From contig NZ_SBIT01000007.1 in the NCBI RefSeq assembly GCF_004765785.1, forward strand, positions 281,813 to 345,812: DNA of 64,000 nucleotides, read 5' to 3'. Source of the stretch: Halorussus ruber (lineage in GTDB: Archaea > Halobacteriota > Halobacteria > Halobacteriales > Haladaptataceae). The position numbers and the translations under genes are program-made. A model generated the notes under the pieces. It saw only the letters and a program-made list of their open reading frames with translations. It ran no database searches and was not told the origin of the DNA. Position 1 is the first letter of the stretch, and every line of letters begins with the position of its first letter. Of this stretch, positions 8,777-16,558 are shown piece after piece.

Positions 8777-8918
8777 ACTGGTGGGTTCGGGGGCCGGACA
8801 CAAGTAGTTCGGCGACCATGGGATTGACTATTTCTCGACCTCGCCTCGGGGTGAGAACGAGTGTGAGCCGCCGGAAACGGGACACGAACCGCAGAGCCAG
8901 GAGTGCTGGCGTCTTTTT

Positions 8919-9143
8919 GAAGCCCCCGCCCGGTCGCGGTCGCTGAGGGACCCCTATCCGTCGCAACTACGTCCGTCGGATATGTCGCTCAGCGACTACA
9001 GTGTACGCCGGGAGACAACCCGCGTCTCCCGAGGTCACACTCGCACCGGGAGACAAACCGCGTCTCCCGAGCCGTCACCTCACTTCGTTCGGTGAGACTC
9101 CGCTCGCGTGACCGCGACCGGGCGGCCCCTTCATCCATCCCAC
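8919..9143 (+). repeat. Family B structured element, copy B1
   Basis: The ends are inverted repeats: GAAGCCCCCGCCCGGTCGCGG cut here as GAAGCCCCC + GCCCGGTCGCGG (8919-8939), and the complementary end at 9112-9132, continuing to GTGGGAT-type sequence at 9143. Inside is a two-stem hairpin: GTCGCTGAG (8939-8947) pairs with CTCAGCGAC (8988-8996), and TATCCG (8955-8960) with CGGATA (8977-8982), with CCCC before TAT and ATG after. Two further hairpins with 7-nt loops lie at 9009-9031 and 9047-9069. The 8777-9355 gap has no gene; an AT-rich stretch at 9297-9350 precedes the next gene's stop. Confidence 0.8.
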
Positions 9144-9205
9144 GGCGGTTGGTCGGCCGACGTTCGCTTGTGGTCTGGTCGGCCGACGTTCGCTGGCGGT
9201 TGACG
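9144..9205 (-). repeat. Degenerate 26-bp tandem repeat beside copy B1
   Basis: In reverse orientation, GGTTGGTCGGCCGACGTTCG and TGGTCGGCCGACGTTCGCTG are two imperfect copies of the unit seen four times at 28902-29015. They touch the GTGGGAT end of the element, as at 29.0 and 46.8 kb. Confidence 0.65.
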
Positions 9206-9355
9206 CACCGGGCGCGTCCGGCGCTCGACCGGCCTGCCGTGGCGGCGCTGAACGCCGCTTGGCGCAGGAGGCGGCTAGTCGGTCGAAGCAGAGGAGAAAT
9301 AATTACAATTTATTGAGAAATGCTTTTCTATATTTAATAATCAAATACTTCCCTC

Positions 9356-10225
9356 TCACTCCTTGCCTTCGATTCCGACTACCTTCGCGTCCCCGTCCAG
9401 AAGAACCCGCATCTCGTCGCCCTCGCAGGCGACGGTCACAGCGAGGTCCCACGGGTCCTCCGACCGGACCTCGACGGCGTCGTCGCTCACGACGAATGGA
9501 AGTTCCCAGAGCGGCCGACTCGTCACGTCCACGCCGCGCTCGTAGAAGAACGAGACGACCGCAGGGTGGTTGAGGACCGTCTCGCCGGGCGTGGTCCACA
9601 TGAATCCGCCGCAGTGTTCGCAGGTGTGGGCGACGTAGGGGATTCTGTCCTCCTCGCTGCGGTATCGGAGTTCGCCGGGCATCCGTCCGGCGCACCAGAC
9701 GCAGACGTCCCGGTTCATCAGCATCACGTGGTGGCGCACCCACTGGTCGAACGTCTCCAAGCGGTCGGCGTCCGCGTCCCGCGATTCGACCGCGCTCGGC
9801 GGGAACTCCACGGTCATGTACTCGCGCTCGCACTCCGGGCAGGTGATTCGGAGGACCGCCTCGTCGTACGACATTTCGAGCGAGGTCCCGCAGTCGAGGC
9901 AGTCGCTGTCGATGTCGCGCGGTTCGAGTTCGGTCTCCCGCGTGAACAGACCCGCCACGATGGTCCGGTAGAGGAGTTCGCCGGGATAGGTCAGACTGTA
10001 GCCCTCGTCGGTTCGCTCGACGAACTGCCCGACCAGCGTGTCGAGGTGGTAGTTGAACTTGCCGGAGTCTCGAATCCCGGCGCGCTCGCGGAGTTGCGAG
10101 AAGGTCAGTACCTCCTCGTACTCGTCGTAGGGGGCCTCGGCCAGCGCCCGGAGGATGGTCATCCGGGTCTCGTCGGCCACGACCCTGAACACGTCGGCGG
10201 GGTTCGGTTGGTCAGATTCGCTCAT
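9356..10225 (-). CDS. ArsR-like winged-helix regulator with zinc ribbons
   Basis: A 289-residue protein. Residues 8-95 form an ArsR-like winged helix (VFRVVADETRMTILRALAEA, then FSQLRERAGIRDSGKFNYHL). The rest carries four C-x2-C pairs (CLDC, CPEC, CVWC, CEHC) that look like two zinc ribbons, with a beta-rich C-terminus. It is probably a DNA-binding transcription factor of a type common in haloarchaea; its target is unknown. The gene is divergent from thrC, so it might control that promoter, but there is no direct evidence. Confidence 0.85.
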   Translation of the reverse strand: MSESDQPNPADVFRVVADETRMTILRALAEAPYDEYEEVLTFSQLRERAGIRDSGKFNYHLDTLVGQFVERTDEGYSLTYPGELLYRTIVAGLFTRETELEPRDIDSDCLDCGTSLEMSYDEAVLRITCPECEREYMTVEFPPSAVESRDADADRLETFDQWVRHHVMLMNRDVCVWCAGRMPGELRYRSEEDRIPYVAHTCEHCGGFMWTTPGETVLNHPAVVSFFYERGVDVTSRPLWELPFVVSDDAVEVRSEDPWDLAVTVACEGDEMRVLLDGDAKVVGIEGKE

Positions 10226-10377
10226 TCACGTGTTGTCGTGGCACCCCCACAGTTAAAAGGGTATTTCGGATTACAGGACCAGTTGCGGCCCGTCGGTTCG
10301 CACTCGACCGGAGTACAGAAGACCTGCGAGAGTGAGAAAGGGGCAACGATTAGTCGCTCGACTCCGAACCTGCGCGC

Positions 10378-11571
10378 ATGGAAACCACCGACGCCTTCGT
10401 CGGCCTGACGTGTGTCGATTGCGGCGAGACGTTCGACGCCGAGGAGACCACGCATCGGTGTCCCGACTGCGACGGAATCTTGGACCCCGACTACGACTAC
10501 GACGAAATCGACATCTCGCGCGAGGACCTCGAGTCCCGGCCCTTCGAGTCGATGTGGCGCTACGAGGAGTTGCTTCCCTTCCCGCAGAGCGCCGCCGTCT
10601 CGATGGACGAGGGCGCGACCCAACTCGTGGAGTGCCCGCGACTCGCCGACGAGTTGGGCGTCGAGCGCGTCCTCTTCAAGGACGAGGGGCGCAACCCGAC
10701 CGGGACGTTCAAGGACCGCGGTCAGACCGCCGCTATCACGGCGGCCGTCCAACACGGCGCGACCGACGTGGCGCTGAACTCCGCGGGCAACGCCGGGCAG
10801 GCCGCCGCGGCCTACGCCGCCCGCGCCGGACTCGACTCGCACGTCTTCCTGCCCTCGCGGGCCGGGTTCACCAACAAAGCGATGGTCAACGTCCACGGCG
10901 GCGATATGAAGGTCGTGGAGGGTCGCATCGGCGACGCCGGGGCGGCCTACGAGGACGCGATGAAAGACCACGACGACTGGTACTCGGTCAAGACGTTCGT
11001 CACGCCCTACCGCCACGAGGGCAAGAAGACGATGCTCTACGAAATCGTCGAGCAGAACGACTGGGAGGTCCCCGACGCGGTGGTCTACCCGACCGGCGGC
11101 GGCGTGGGTCTCGTCGGGATGCACAAGGGGGCGAAGGAACTCAGAGACCTCGGCCTCATCGACGAGGTTCCGTCGATGTACGCGGCCCAGTCGTCCGGAT
11201 GCGCGCCCATCGTGGAGGCGTTCGAGGAGGGCGAGGAGGTCCACGAGGTCTGGGAGACGCCCGACACCATCTGCGGCGGCATCGAGATTCCCGACCCCGG
11301 CGCGAGTCCGCTCGTCCTCGACGCGCTCGAAGAGAGCGACGGCGGCGCGGTCGCCACCAGCGACGAGGACATCCTCGACAGCGCAATCACGGTCGCACAG
11401 CACGAGGGCTTAGAGATGGGCGCGACCTGCGCGGCGGCCGCCAGCGGCGCGTGGGAACTCGCCCGCCGCGGCGAGTTCGGCGAGGACGACACCATCGTCC
11501 TGCTCAACACCGGCGCGGGCAACAAGGACGACGACGTCCTCCGAAGCCACCTGATGAGTAAAGGAATCTAG
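10378..11571 (+). CDS. thrC: Threonine synthase
   Basis: A 397-residue PLP enzyme converting O-phosphohomoserine to threonine in the cytosol. The N-terminus has a zinc-finger-like pair (CVDCGETF, CPDCDG) seen in archaeal threonine synthases. The PLP-lysine motif is NPTGTFKDRG (Lys about residue 109). The substrate/phosphate loop SAGNAGQAAAAYAARAG and cofactor glycine loop PTGGGVGLVGMHKG are intact. Length is normal. The stop TAG shares the palindrome CTAG with the stop of the opposing small gene. Some threonine-synthase-like proteins have other roles, but the motifs favour ThrC. Confidence 0.9.
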   Translation: METTDAFVGLTCVDCGETFDAEETTHRCPDCDGILDPDYDYDEIDISREDLESRPFESMWRYEELLPFPQSAAVSMDEGATQLVECPRLADELGVERVLFKDEGRNPTGTFKDRGQTAAITAAVQHGATDVALNSAGNAGQAAAAYAARAGLDSHVFLPSRAGFTNKAMVNVHGGDMKVVEGRIGDAGAAYEDAMKDHDDWYSVKTFVTPYRHEGKKTMLYEIVEQNDWEVPDAVVYPTGGGVGLVGMHKGAKELRDLGLIDEVPSMYAAQSSGCAPIVEAFEEGEEVHEVWETPDTICGGIEIPDPGASPLVLDALEESDGGAVATSDEDILDSAITVAQHEGLEMGATCAAAASGAWELARRGEFGEDDTIVLLNTGAGNKDDDVLRSHLMSKGI

Positions 11572-11693
11572 CGTTCGACGCTGACGGGCTCCTCGGCGAT
11601 GAGCCACGCGTCCGGCGACTCCTTCGACCGCAGTTCGAGGCTCCCGTCGTGGAAGTGAGCGGTAATTCGCTCGCTCGTCTCGGACTCTGACAT
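11568..11693 (-). CDS. 41-residue small haloarchaeal protein
   Basis: ATG 11691-11693 opens a 41-residue frame: MSESETSERITAHFHDG, then SLELRSKESPDAWLIAEEPV. The end resembles the small protein at 28253-28438, where a D-G-x-V-x-F-Y strand is followed by P-L-A-W-L. Acidic composition and overlap of its stop with thrC (CTAG 11568-11571) argue for a real gene. Function unknown; possibly a small partner protein. Confidence 0.65.
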   Translation of the reverse strand: MSESETSERITAHFHDGSLELRSKESPDAWLIAEEPVSVER

Positions 11694-11850
11694 CGTAGTC
11701 GTCGCTACGCGAGAGTCGGCTATTACTATACGCCGTCTACGGGCGGAGTACAGGCGGTCTACGCCGGGATACGCCGCGTCTACGGGCGAGTAAGCCCGAC
11801 CGGACTGCGAAAAATGGGACTCGAAACGGGCCCGAACGCGGGGGTCGAGG

Positions 11851-12021
11851 TCAGTAGAAGTACACTTCGAACTCGTCGCCGCAGCTGCTACAGTCTACGA
11901 CTGCGCCCGTGAGTCGGTCGGCGTCCCGAAATTGGGGGTCGGGTTCGCCGCCGTCGGTGACGACTTCGACTGACCTGTCGTCGCAGTTCGGACACCCGAT
12001 ACTCATGTCTGCTTGCGACAT
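11851..12021 (-). CDS. 56-residue zinc-ribbon small protein
   Basis: A short frame from ATG 12019-12021. It has two knuckles, CPNC at residues 10-13 and CSSC at 44-47, spaced like a zinc ribbon, with an acidic linker and end GDEFEVYFY. Such zinc-finger micro-proteins are abundant in haloarchaea, where some influence biofilm and stress responses; the role of this one is unknown. The two paired knuckles and acidic bias make a chance frame unlikely. Confidence 0.75.
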   Translation of the reverse strand: MSQADMSIGCPNCDDRSVEVVTDGGEPDPQFRDADRLTGAVVDCSSCGDEFEVYFY

Positions 12022-12131
12022 ACCTTCGAAGTCACCCCTGCGACGGTTAGTTATACACCGTCTAGTCGGCCGCCAGCGCGAGGAGTGCCGGGTGCTAACT
12101 CGCTATTAGATTCTCGATAACACTGCACCGA

Positions 12132-12321
12132 GCGCGGTTCGCGCCCGAAGGGCGTGGTCGTCTCAGCCGACCCCTATCCGGGCGCGCAGAACTGCGCGCC
12201 CGGATATGTCGCTGAGCGGCCGTCACGTGAGCCAAGCGAGGGTGACCTCGGTAGTCACGGCCCGCGCAGGCCGCAGGCCGAGCAGGAATGTCTACCGGCG
12301 GCGAACCGCGCGAGGGCTTTC
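12132..12321 (+). repeat. Family B structured element, copy B2
   Basis: The ends match as GCGCGGTTCGC (12132-12142) and GCGAACCGCGC (12301-12311), followed by GAGGGCTTTC. Central hairpin: GGTCG (12156-12160) with CGGCC (12217-12221), a bulged T, CTCAG (12162-12166) with CTGAG (12212-12216). A perfect 13-bp stem then runs 12175-12187/12194-12206 around loop AGAACT. CCCCTAT and ATATG flank the inner stem as in other copies. The left end looks truncated. The rest of 12022-12436 contains only the promoter of the DtxR-type gene. Confidence 0.78.
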
Positions 12322-12399
12322 GAGGACATTGCTGTCCAGTCTACTCCCACTGCTTCTGAGGAAGAAAACTCCCACGACCACCACGACCCCACCACAGAC

Positions 12400-12425
12400 A
12401 AATATAAGTTTTAGACGCGGCTAAA
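12400..12425 (+). promoter_or_regulatory. TATA box and palindromic operator of the DtxR-type gene
   Basis: AAATATAAG (12400-12408) is a good archaeal TATA box about 30 bp before the ATG. It is followed at once by TTTAG-ACGCGG-CTAAA (12410-12425), an inverted repeat over the likely start of transcription. The half-sites resemble TTAG/CTAA halves of DtxR/Idr-type sites, so iron- or manganese-dependent self-repression is a reasonable inference. Confidence 0.5.
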
Positions 12426-12436
12426 TCCGGTATCGA

Positions 12437-13180
12437 ATGTTGAGCGACGTGATGGAGGACTACCTCAAGTCGATATACGCCCTCCAGCAAGAGGACGGCG
12501 GGCCGGTCGCAACCTCGGCCATCGCCGAGTACCTCGAGGTGACCTCGCCGACCGTGACCAGCATGGTCGAGAAACTCGAAGACAGGGGGCTGGTCGAGCG
12601 CGAGAAGTACAAGGGGGTCGAACTGACCCAAGAGGGCGAGACCGTCGCGCTCGAAGTGCTTCGCCACCATCGCCTGCTGGAGTCGTACCTGACCGAGCAT
12701 CTGGACTACTCGTGGAGCGAGGTCCACGAGGAGGCCGACACGCTCGAACACCACATCAGCGAGGAGTTCGAGCGCCGGGTCGCCGAGGTGCTGGACGACC
12801 CCACGGTGGACCCCCACGGCGACCCCATCCCGAGCGCCGACCTCACGCCGCCCGAGGACGACACCACCACGCCCCTCTCGGACCACGACGCGGGGGACCT
12901 GCTGGTCGTCTCGCGGGTCAGCGACCGCGACGAGGAGGAACTGCGCTACCTCGCCGACGCGGGCATCGCCCCCGGAACCAGACTCGAAGTCGCGGACGTG
13001 GCCCCCTTCGGGATGGTGACGGTCCGGTTCGCGGACGACGGCGAGCGCGACCAGAGCCTCCCCGAGAACGTCGCTCGGTCGATTCGCGTCCGGCCCGCAG
13101 ATGACGACTCGGACCCGGATTCGGACTCAGAGAGCGACGGCGGCGACGGCGAGGGCAACAGCGAGGAGATCGAGGCCTGA
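12437..13180 (+). CDS. Metal-dependent DtxR/MntR-family transcriptional regulator
   Basis: A 247-residue DtxR-type repressor. Residues 1-65 are the winged helix (EDYLKSIYALQQEDG, then EVTSPTVTSMVEKLEDRGLV). Residues 66-135 are the dimerisation and metal domain (LEVLRHHRLLESYLTEHL, EEADTLEHHISEEF; H and E residues are typical ligands). About residues 150-220 are a FeoA/SH3-like domain. The acidic tail is longer than usual. It probably represses metal uptake genes when Fe or Mn is bound. A palindrome at its promoter suggests autoregulation. The LysE gene follows 77 bp later. Confidence 0.92.
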   Translation: MLSDVMEDYLKSIYALQQEDGGPVATSAIAEYLEVTSPTVTSMVEKLEDRGLVEREKYKGVELTQEGETVALEVLRHHRLLESYLTEHLDYSWSEVHEEADTLEHHISEEFERRVAEVLDDPTVDPHGDPIPSADLTPPEDDTTTPLSDHDAGDLLVVSRVSDRDEEELRYLADAGIAPGTRLEVADVAPFGMVTVRFADDGERDQSLPENVARSIRVRPADDDSDPDSDSESDGGDGEGNSEEIEA

Positions 13181-13224
13181 CCCGACCTCATCCCTAACCC
13201 GACCCCGTCCTGTCGGAGAGACAG

Positions 13225-13230
13225 TTTTTT
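13225..13230 (+). terminator. T6 tract after the DtxR-type gene
   Basis: Six consecutive T residues 45 bp after the regulator's stop and 28 bp before the LysE start; may terminate the first transcript or serve as a promoter element of the second. Confidence 0.35.
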
Positions 13231-13257
13231 CTCGGCAGAAATCAGTAGTTCCGACCG

Positions 13258-13935
13258 ATGCTCGATTTCGTCGTCTCGGCGCTCGCTGGCGTCGCGCTCG
13301 GCCTCTCGCTGGCGGCCCCGCCCGGTCCGATGAACGCCATCATCGCCGAGGAGAGCGTCCTCCGCGGGTGGGGGTCGGGCTTCCGGGCCGGACTGGGCGC
13401 GATGTCGGCCGACGCCTGCTTCTTCGTCCTCGCGTTGCTCGGAGTCGTCACGGTGGTCAGGGACGTGCCGGTCGTCCAGCAGGTGCTGTTCGGCTTCGGG
13501 GGCCTCCTGATGCTGTACTTCGCCTACGGCGCGGCCACCGACGCCAACGCCGCGTTCGGCGGCGACGCCGCCGCTGACGGGGCCGGTGAGATAGCAGACC
13601 GCGAGGACAGCAAGGGCTTCAGGAAGGCGTTCGTGCTGGCGTTGACCAACCCCTACCAGATTCTCTGGTGGCTCACGGCGGGCGTCGGCCTGCTCGACCC
13701 CGGCACCTTCACCATCGACGCGCTCGGCGGTCTCGCCATCTCGACCGGGAGTCCCATCATCGTCGTCGGCTTCTTCGGCGGCATCGGGCTGTGGATAACC
13801 GGGTTCCCGGCCGCGCTGGTGACCGTCGGGCGGCGCGTGGACGCCTTCGCCCCCATCGTGGCGTACCTCAGCGCAATCGTGCTGGCGCTGGCGGGCCTGT
13901 CCTTCCTCTCGAAGGCGACCGGGATTTTAGCGTGA
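13258..13935 (+). CDS. LysE-type exporter
   Basis: A 225-residue membrane protein with about six hydrophobic helices. The N-terminal signature ALGLSLAAPPGPMNAIIAEE matches the LysE/RhtB translocator family (P-G-P near the first helix). FVLALTNPYQILWW in the middle is the conserved second-half motif (N-P). It probably exports an amino acid or a cation. The substrate is unknown. Its position after a metal-responsive regulator might hint at a metal-linked role, but LysE relatives are diverse. A T6 tract lies upstream at 13225-13230. Confidence 0.88.
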   Translation: MLDFVVSALAGVALGLSLAAPPGPMNAIIAEESVLRGWGSGFRAGLGAMSADACFFVLALLGVVTVVRDVPVVQQVLFGFGGLLMLYFAYGAATDANAAFGGDAAADGAGEIADREDSKGFRKAFVLALTNPYQILWWLTAGVGLLDPGTFTIDALGGLAISTGSPIIVVGFFGGIGLWITGFPAALVTVGRRVDAFAPIVAYLSAIVLALAGLSFLSKATGILA

Positions 13936-13950
13936 TTATACCGTCTCCGG

Positions 13951-14661
13951 CTACGGCCGACGCTGGGTCCGACGGTCGGCCGAGGTCTCGCGGTCCATCT
14001 CGGGGACCTCGCCCTCGAGCCACTCGCGGAACCACTTGACGCGCTTGAGACGCTTGTGGGCGATTCCTTCGGCGGTCTCGCTCTGGACGCGCTTGGCGGC
14101 GTCCTTACCGCGCTCCATCACCCTATCGACCATCTCGGCGGCGTCCATGTGGGTCCGGGCCTCGTAGCCCATCCGCAACAGCATCAGGGCCGTGCCGTTC
14201 GCGCCCACCTTGTCGAGGAGGTCCGCCTCGATGAGACACTGCGTCTCCTTGGGCAGGTCGGTCACGTCGCCCTGATAGGAGTGGTTCTCGACGGCTTTGC
14301 AGACCTCCTCGACGAACGATTCGGGGAAGTCGCCGTGGGTTTCGAGGTACTTCCGGGCGATTCGCGCGCCCTCCTCGGCGTGGACTTCCTGGTCGGCGTC
14401 CAACTTGGCGATGTCGTGGAACAGCGCGGCGACCCGCGCCACGTCCACGTTCGCGCCCTCCTTCTCGGCGATGGTGCCCGCGAGGTCCACCACGTTGAGG
14501 ATGTGGTTGAACCGGTATTCGGCAGAGTGCCACGGGTACCACCGCATCCGACCGCCGCCGTCTTCGTTCTCGACGCTGGCGGCGAGGTACTCGTAGACGA
14601 AGTCCTTCATCTCCTCGAATTCGGCCTCCGAGACGGGCGACTCCTTAATTTCGACGCCCAC
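13951..14661 (-). CDS. HD-domain phosphohydrolase
   Basis: A 236-residue protein with the HD-domain metal sites: WHSAEYRFNHILNVVDLA (first H), AALFHDIAKLDADQ (H-D), and a later ENHSYQG plus EADLLDKVGANG (D). This ordering is typical of HD hydrolases acting on nucleotides or related phosphate esters. The C-terminal 50 residues are charged and helical. It converges on the LysE gene with 15 bp between stops. Substrate unknown. Confidence 0.88.
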   Translation of the reverse strand: MGVEIKESPVSEAEFEEMKDFVYEYLAASVENEDGGGRMRWYPWHSAEYRFNHILNVVDLAGTIAEKEGANVDVARVAALFHDIAKLDADQEVHAEEGARIARKYLETHGDFPESFVEEVCKAVENHSYQGDVTDLPKETQCLIEADLLDKVGANGTALMLLRMGYEARTHMDAAEMVDRVMERGKDAAKRVQSETAEGIAHKRLKRVKWFREWLEGEVPEMDRETSADRRTQRRP

Positions 14662-14831
14662 AGAACCACCTCGATTCGCAGATGTCCGTACTCATTCTTA
14701 CTCGTATAAACGTATGATTGACTCTTTAGACTTACGACGAAGACACTCAGAACTGCTGGTCCGTTTCTGCGCGTTCGTCCGGAACGGCGGTCGCTCGCCG
14801 TGAAACCGGTGGCGGCGGGCCGAATCAGCAG

Positions 14832-15590
14832 TCAGACAGTTCGATTTTCCCGTGCGGGATTTGCCGACGAGTCCTGAAGGGCGAACTCGATGCGCTCGGT
14901 GTCCTCGCCCTTCGAGGTCCGGTCGAGTATCTCGATTCGCCCGACGTCGCCGAGGCTATCGACGTGCGTGCCGCCGCAGGGGCAGTAATCGAAGTCCTCG
15001 ACTTCGACCACGCGGAGGGGGTCCACGTGGTCGGGGATGAGATTCAGGAGCGCGCGGCCCTCGTCGGTCCGGGCTTCGACCTCCTCGCGGGGGCGCTCGG
15101 CCTTGGTGACTTCGAGGTCGCGCTCTACGGCCTCGTTCGACAGGCGCTCGATTCGCTCGACGTCGGCCTCGGAGAACTCCGCCGGTTCGAAGTCGATGCG
15201 CGAGCGGTCGGCGTGAATCTGGTTCCCGGCGGTCTCAGCGCCGTACTCGTCCAAGACGACGCGCGAGACGACGTGCTGGGCGGTGTGCATCCGGCGGTGG
15301 GCCTCGCGGCGCTCGGCGTCGATTTCGCCCCGGATTTCGTCGCCCGGCTCCGGCATGTCGCCCGCAACGTCCTCGACGTAGTGGCGCACGTCGCCGTGGT
15401 TCTTCCGAACCTTCGTGACGGTCGCGCTCCCGCCGTCCCACGACAGTTCGCCGCGGTCGGCGGGTTGGCCGCCGCCCTCGGGGTAGAAGTACGTCCCGTC
15501 GAGGACGACGTACTCCTCGCCGGTTTCGGTCACGGTCGCCTCGAACGCCGTCACGTCGTCTTCGTCGGGGAGGTAGCGTTGCTCTGTCAC
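14832..15590 (-). CDS. alaX: Alanyl-tRNA editing protein AlaX-M type
   Basis: A 252-residue free-standing editing enzyme that clears mischarged Ser-/Gly-tRNA(Ala). The zinc ligands are visible: HRRMHTAQHVVSRVV (H-x3-H) and CPCGGTHVD (C-x3-H). The glycine-rich motif PEGGGQPADRG near residue 40 marks the AlaX-M subgroup. Length fits that group. It stands alone, with an AT-rich, gene-free stretch of 170 bp between it and the HD gene. Confidence 0.92.
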   Translation of the reverse strand: MTEQRYLPDEDDVTAFEATVTETGEEYVVLDGTYFYPEGGGQPADRGELSWDGGSATVTKVRKNHGDVRHYVEDVAGDMPEPGDEIRGEIDAERREAHRRMHTAQHVVSRVVLDEYGAETAGNQIHADRSRIDFEPAEFSEADVERIERLSNEAVERDLEVTKAERPREEVEARTDEGRALLNLIPDHVDPLRVVEVEDFDYCPCGGTHVDSLGDVGRIEILDRTSKGEDTERIEFALQDSSANPARENRTV

Positions 15591-15637
15591 ACTCGGCCAA
15601 AGGCAGTCGAGGCGCTTAACCTGTGGGTTGGCGGAAC

Positions 15638-15925
15638 CTACCCGAGCCAGCTACCCAGTCGCCGCCGGAGGCGCTTCAGCATCGGGGCGCGCTGTCGCTC
15701 GTCGTCGGCGCGGTCGGTCGCTCTGTTCGCCGCTCCGCGAGGAGTCGCCGCGGCGGTCGGTCGGCTCCGCTCGCGGGACCGAAACAGGTCGCGGGTCGCC
15801 AGCGCGAACAGCGACGCGCCCAGCAACGCCCAGCGGACGGCCCAGAACCGCATCGCTCGGCGGAGGAGGGCGTAGCCGAGGCCGACGCAGACGAGTGAGG
15901 ACGTTACCAGTACTGTCGGTTCCAT
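15638..15925 (-). CDS. Small membrane protein with basic tail
   Basis: A 95-residue protein, MEPTVLVTSSLVCVGLGYAL then a second hydrophobic stretch (WALLGASLFALAT), followed by an Arg-rich tail ending RLRRRLGSWLG. Two short transmembrane helices and a cytoplasmic basic region fit a small membrane protein. No family was recognised. The basic tail is unusual in an acidic proteome, so confidence is moderate. Confidence 0.55.
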   Translation of the reverse strand: MEPTVLVTSSLVCVGLGYALLRRAMRFWAVRWALLGASLFALATRDLFRSRERSRPTAAATPRGAANRATDRADDERQRAPMLKRLRRRLGSWLG

Positions 15926-16114
15926 CTCTCTCCGGATTGGGAGCGTTCATCCAATCGATACGTATGCGTGGGGACCATGCGAGCGGACAGACGATACGCA
16001 TTGGTTTTGTTATGTGTTCCCTGACGCGGTTTTAGGTTCCCGCAGGAGACTATTGTAAATAACGCATCTACCGGTAAACGACGCCTGAACGGTCGGTAAT
16101 CGGTCCCAAACGAC

Positions 16115-16324
16115 TCACCCGAACGCAATCACGACCGCCAGCAGGCCCGCGAGGATGCAGAGCAGGCCGACCCGGCGCTTGTGGTCGGCGAGGGCCTCCT
16201 CGGGTTCGGGCGGGACGTTCAGGAGGTCCGACTGCACTTCGAGGACGGTCTGGGGAAACAGGAAGTCCGCGAACCCCCACGCCAGAAGCAGGAGGCCGAC
16301 GGCGAGTTTCACGGGGACGCGCAT
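16115..16324 (-). CDS. Two-helix small membrane protein
   Basis: A 69-residue protein starting MRVPVKLAVGLLLLAWGFAD. A second helix is at the C-terminus (LLCILAGLLAVVIAFG). The central loop is acidic (EPEEALADHKRR). The start at 16322-16324 gives a natural N-in first helix; a six-codon extension upstream is less likely. Function unknown. It is divergent from the site-2 protease gene. Confidence 0.7.
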   Translation of the reverse strand: MRVPVKLAVGLLLLAWGFADFLFPQTVLEVQSDLLNVPPEPEEALADHKRRVGLLCILAGLLAVVIAFG

Positions 16325-16397
16325 TCGAGTGACACTAGTCAACGTGGAACAAGAAATAGGTTACTCAGAGGCGTTGACAACCATACATAAGTTCTAA

Positions 16398-16409
16398 AGA
16401 AATATTTCT
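16398..16409. promoter_or_regulatory. AT-rich perfect palindrome in divergent promoter region
   Basis: AGAAATATTTCT is a perfect 12-bp palindrome in an AT-rich island between the two-helix membrane protein and the site-2 protease gene. It may contain TATA-like and operator elements for one or both genes. Confidence 0.35.
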
Positions 16410-16558
16410 AAATGCTAAAGAATTAACTTACTGTCTCACTACCCTGCGAACGGGTCCGTGACGGAAATCCGGCGACATTCGCTCGGAGACTGCTCCGAGA
16501 CTCTCAGAAACCTCCGAGCGCCGAAAGTTATTATCTCGCGCAATCCTACACTCTCGAC

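Noticed and set aside
14056..14709. A frame opposite the HD-domain gene
   Set aside because: Reverse-strand shadow with no motif.
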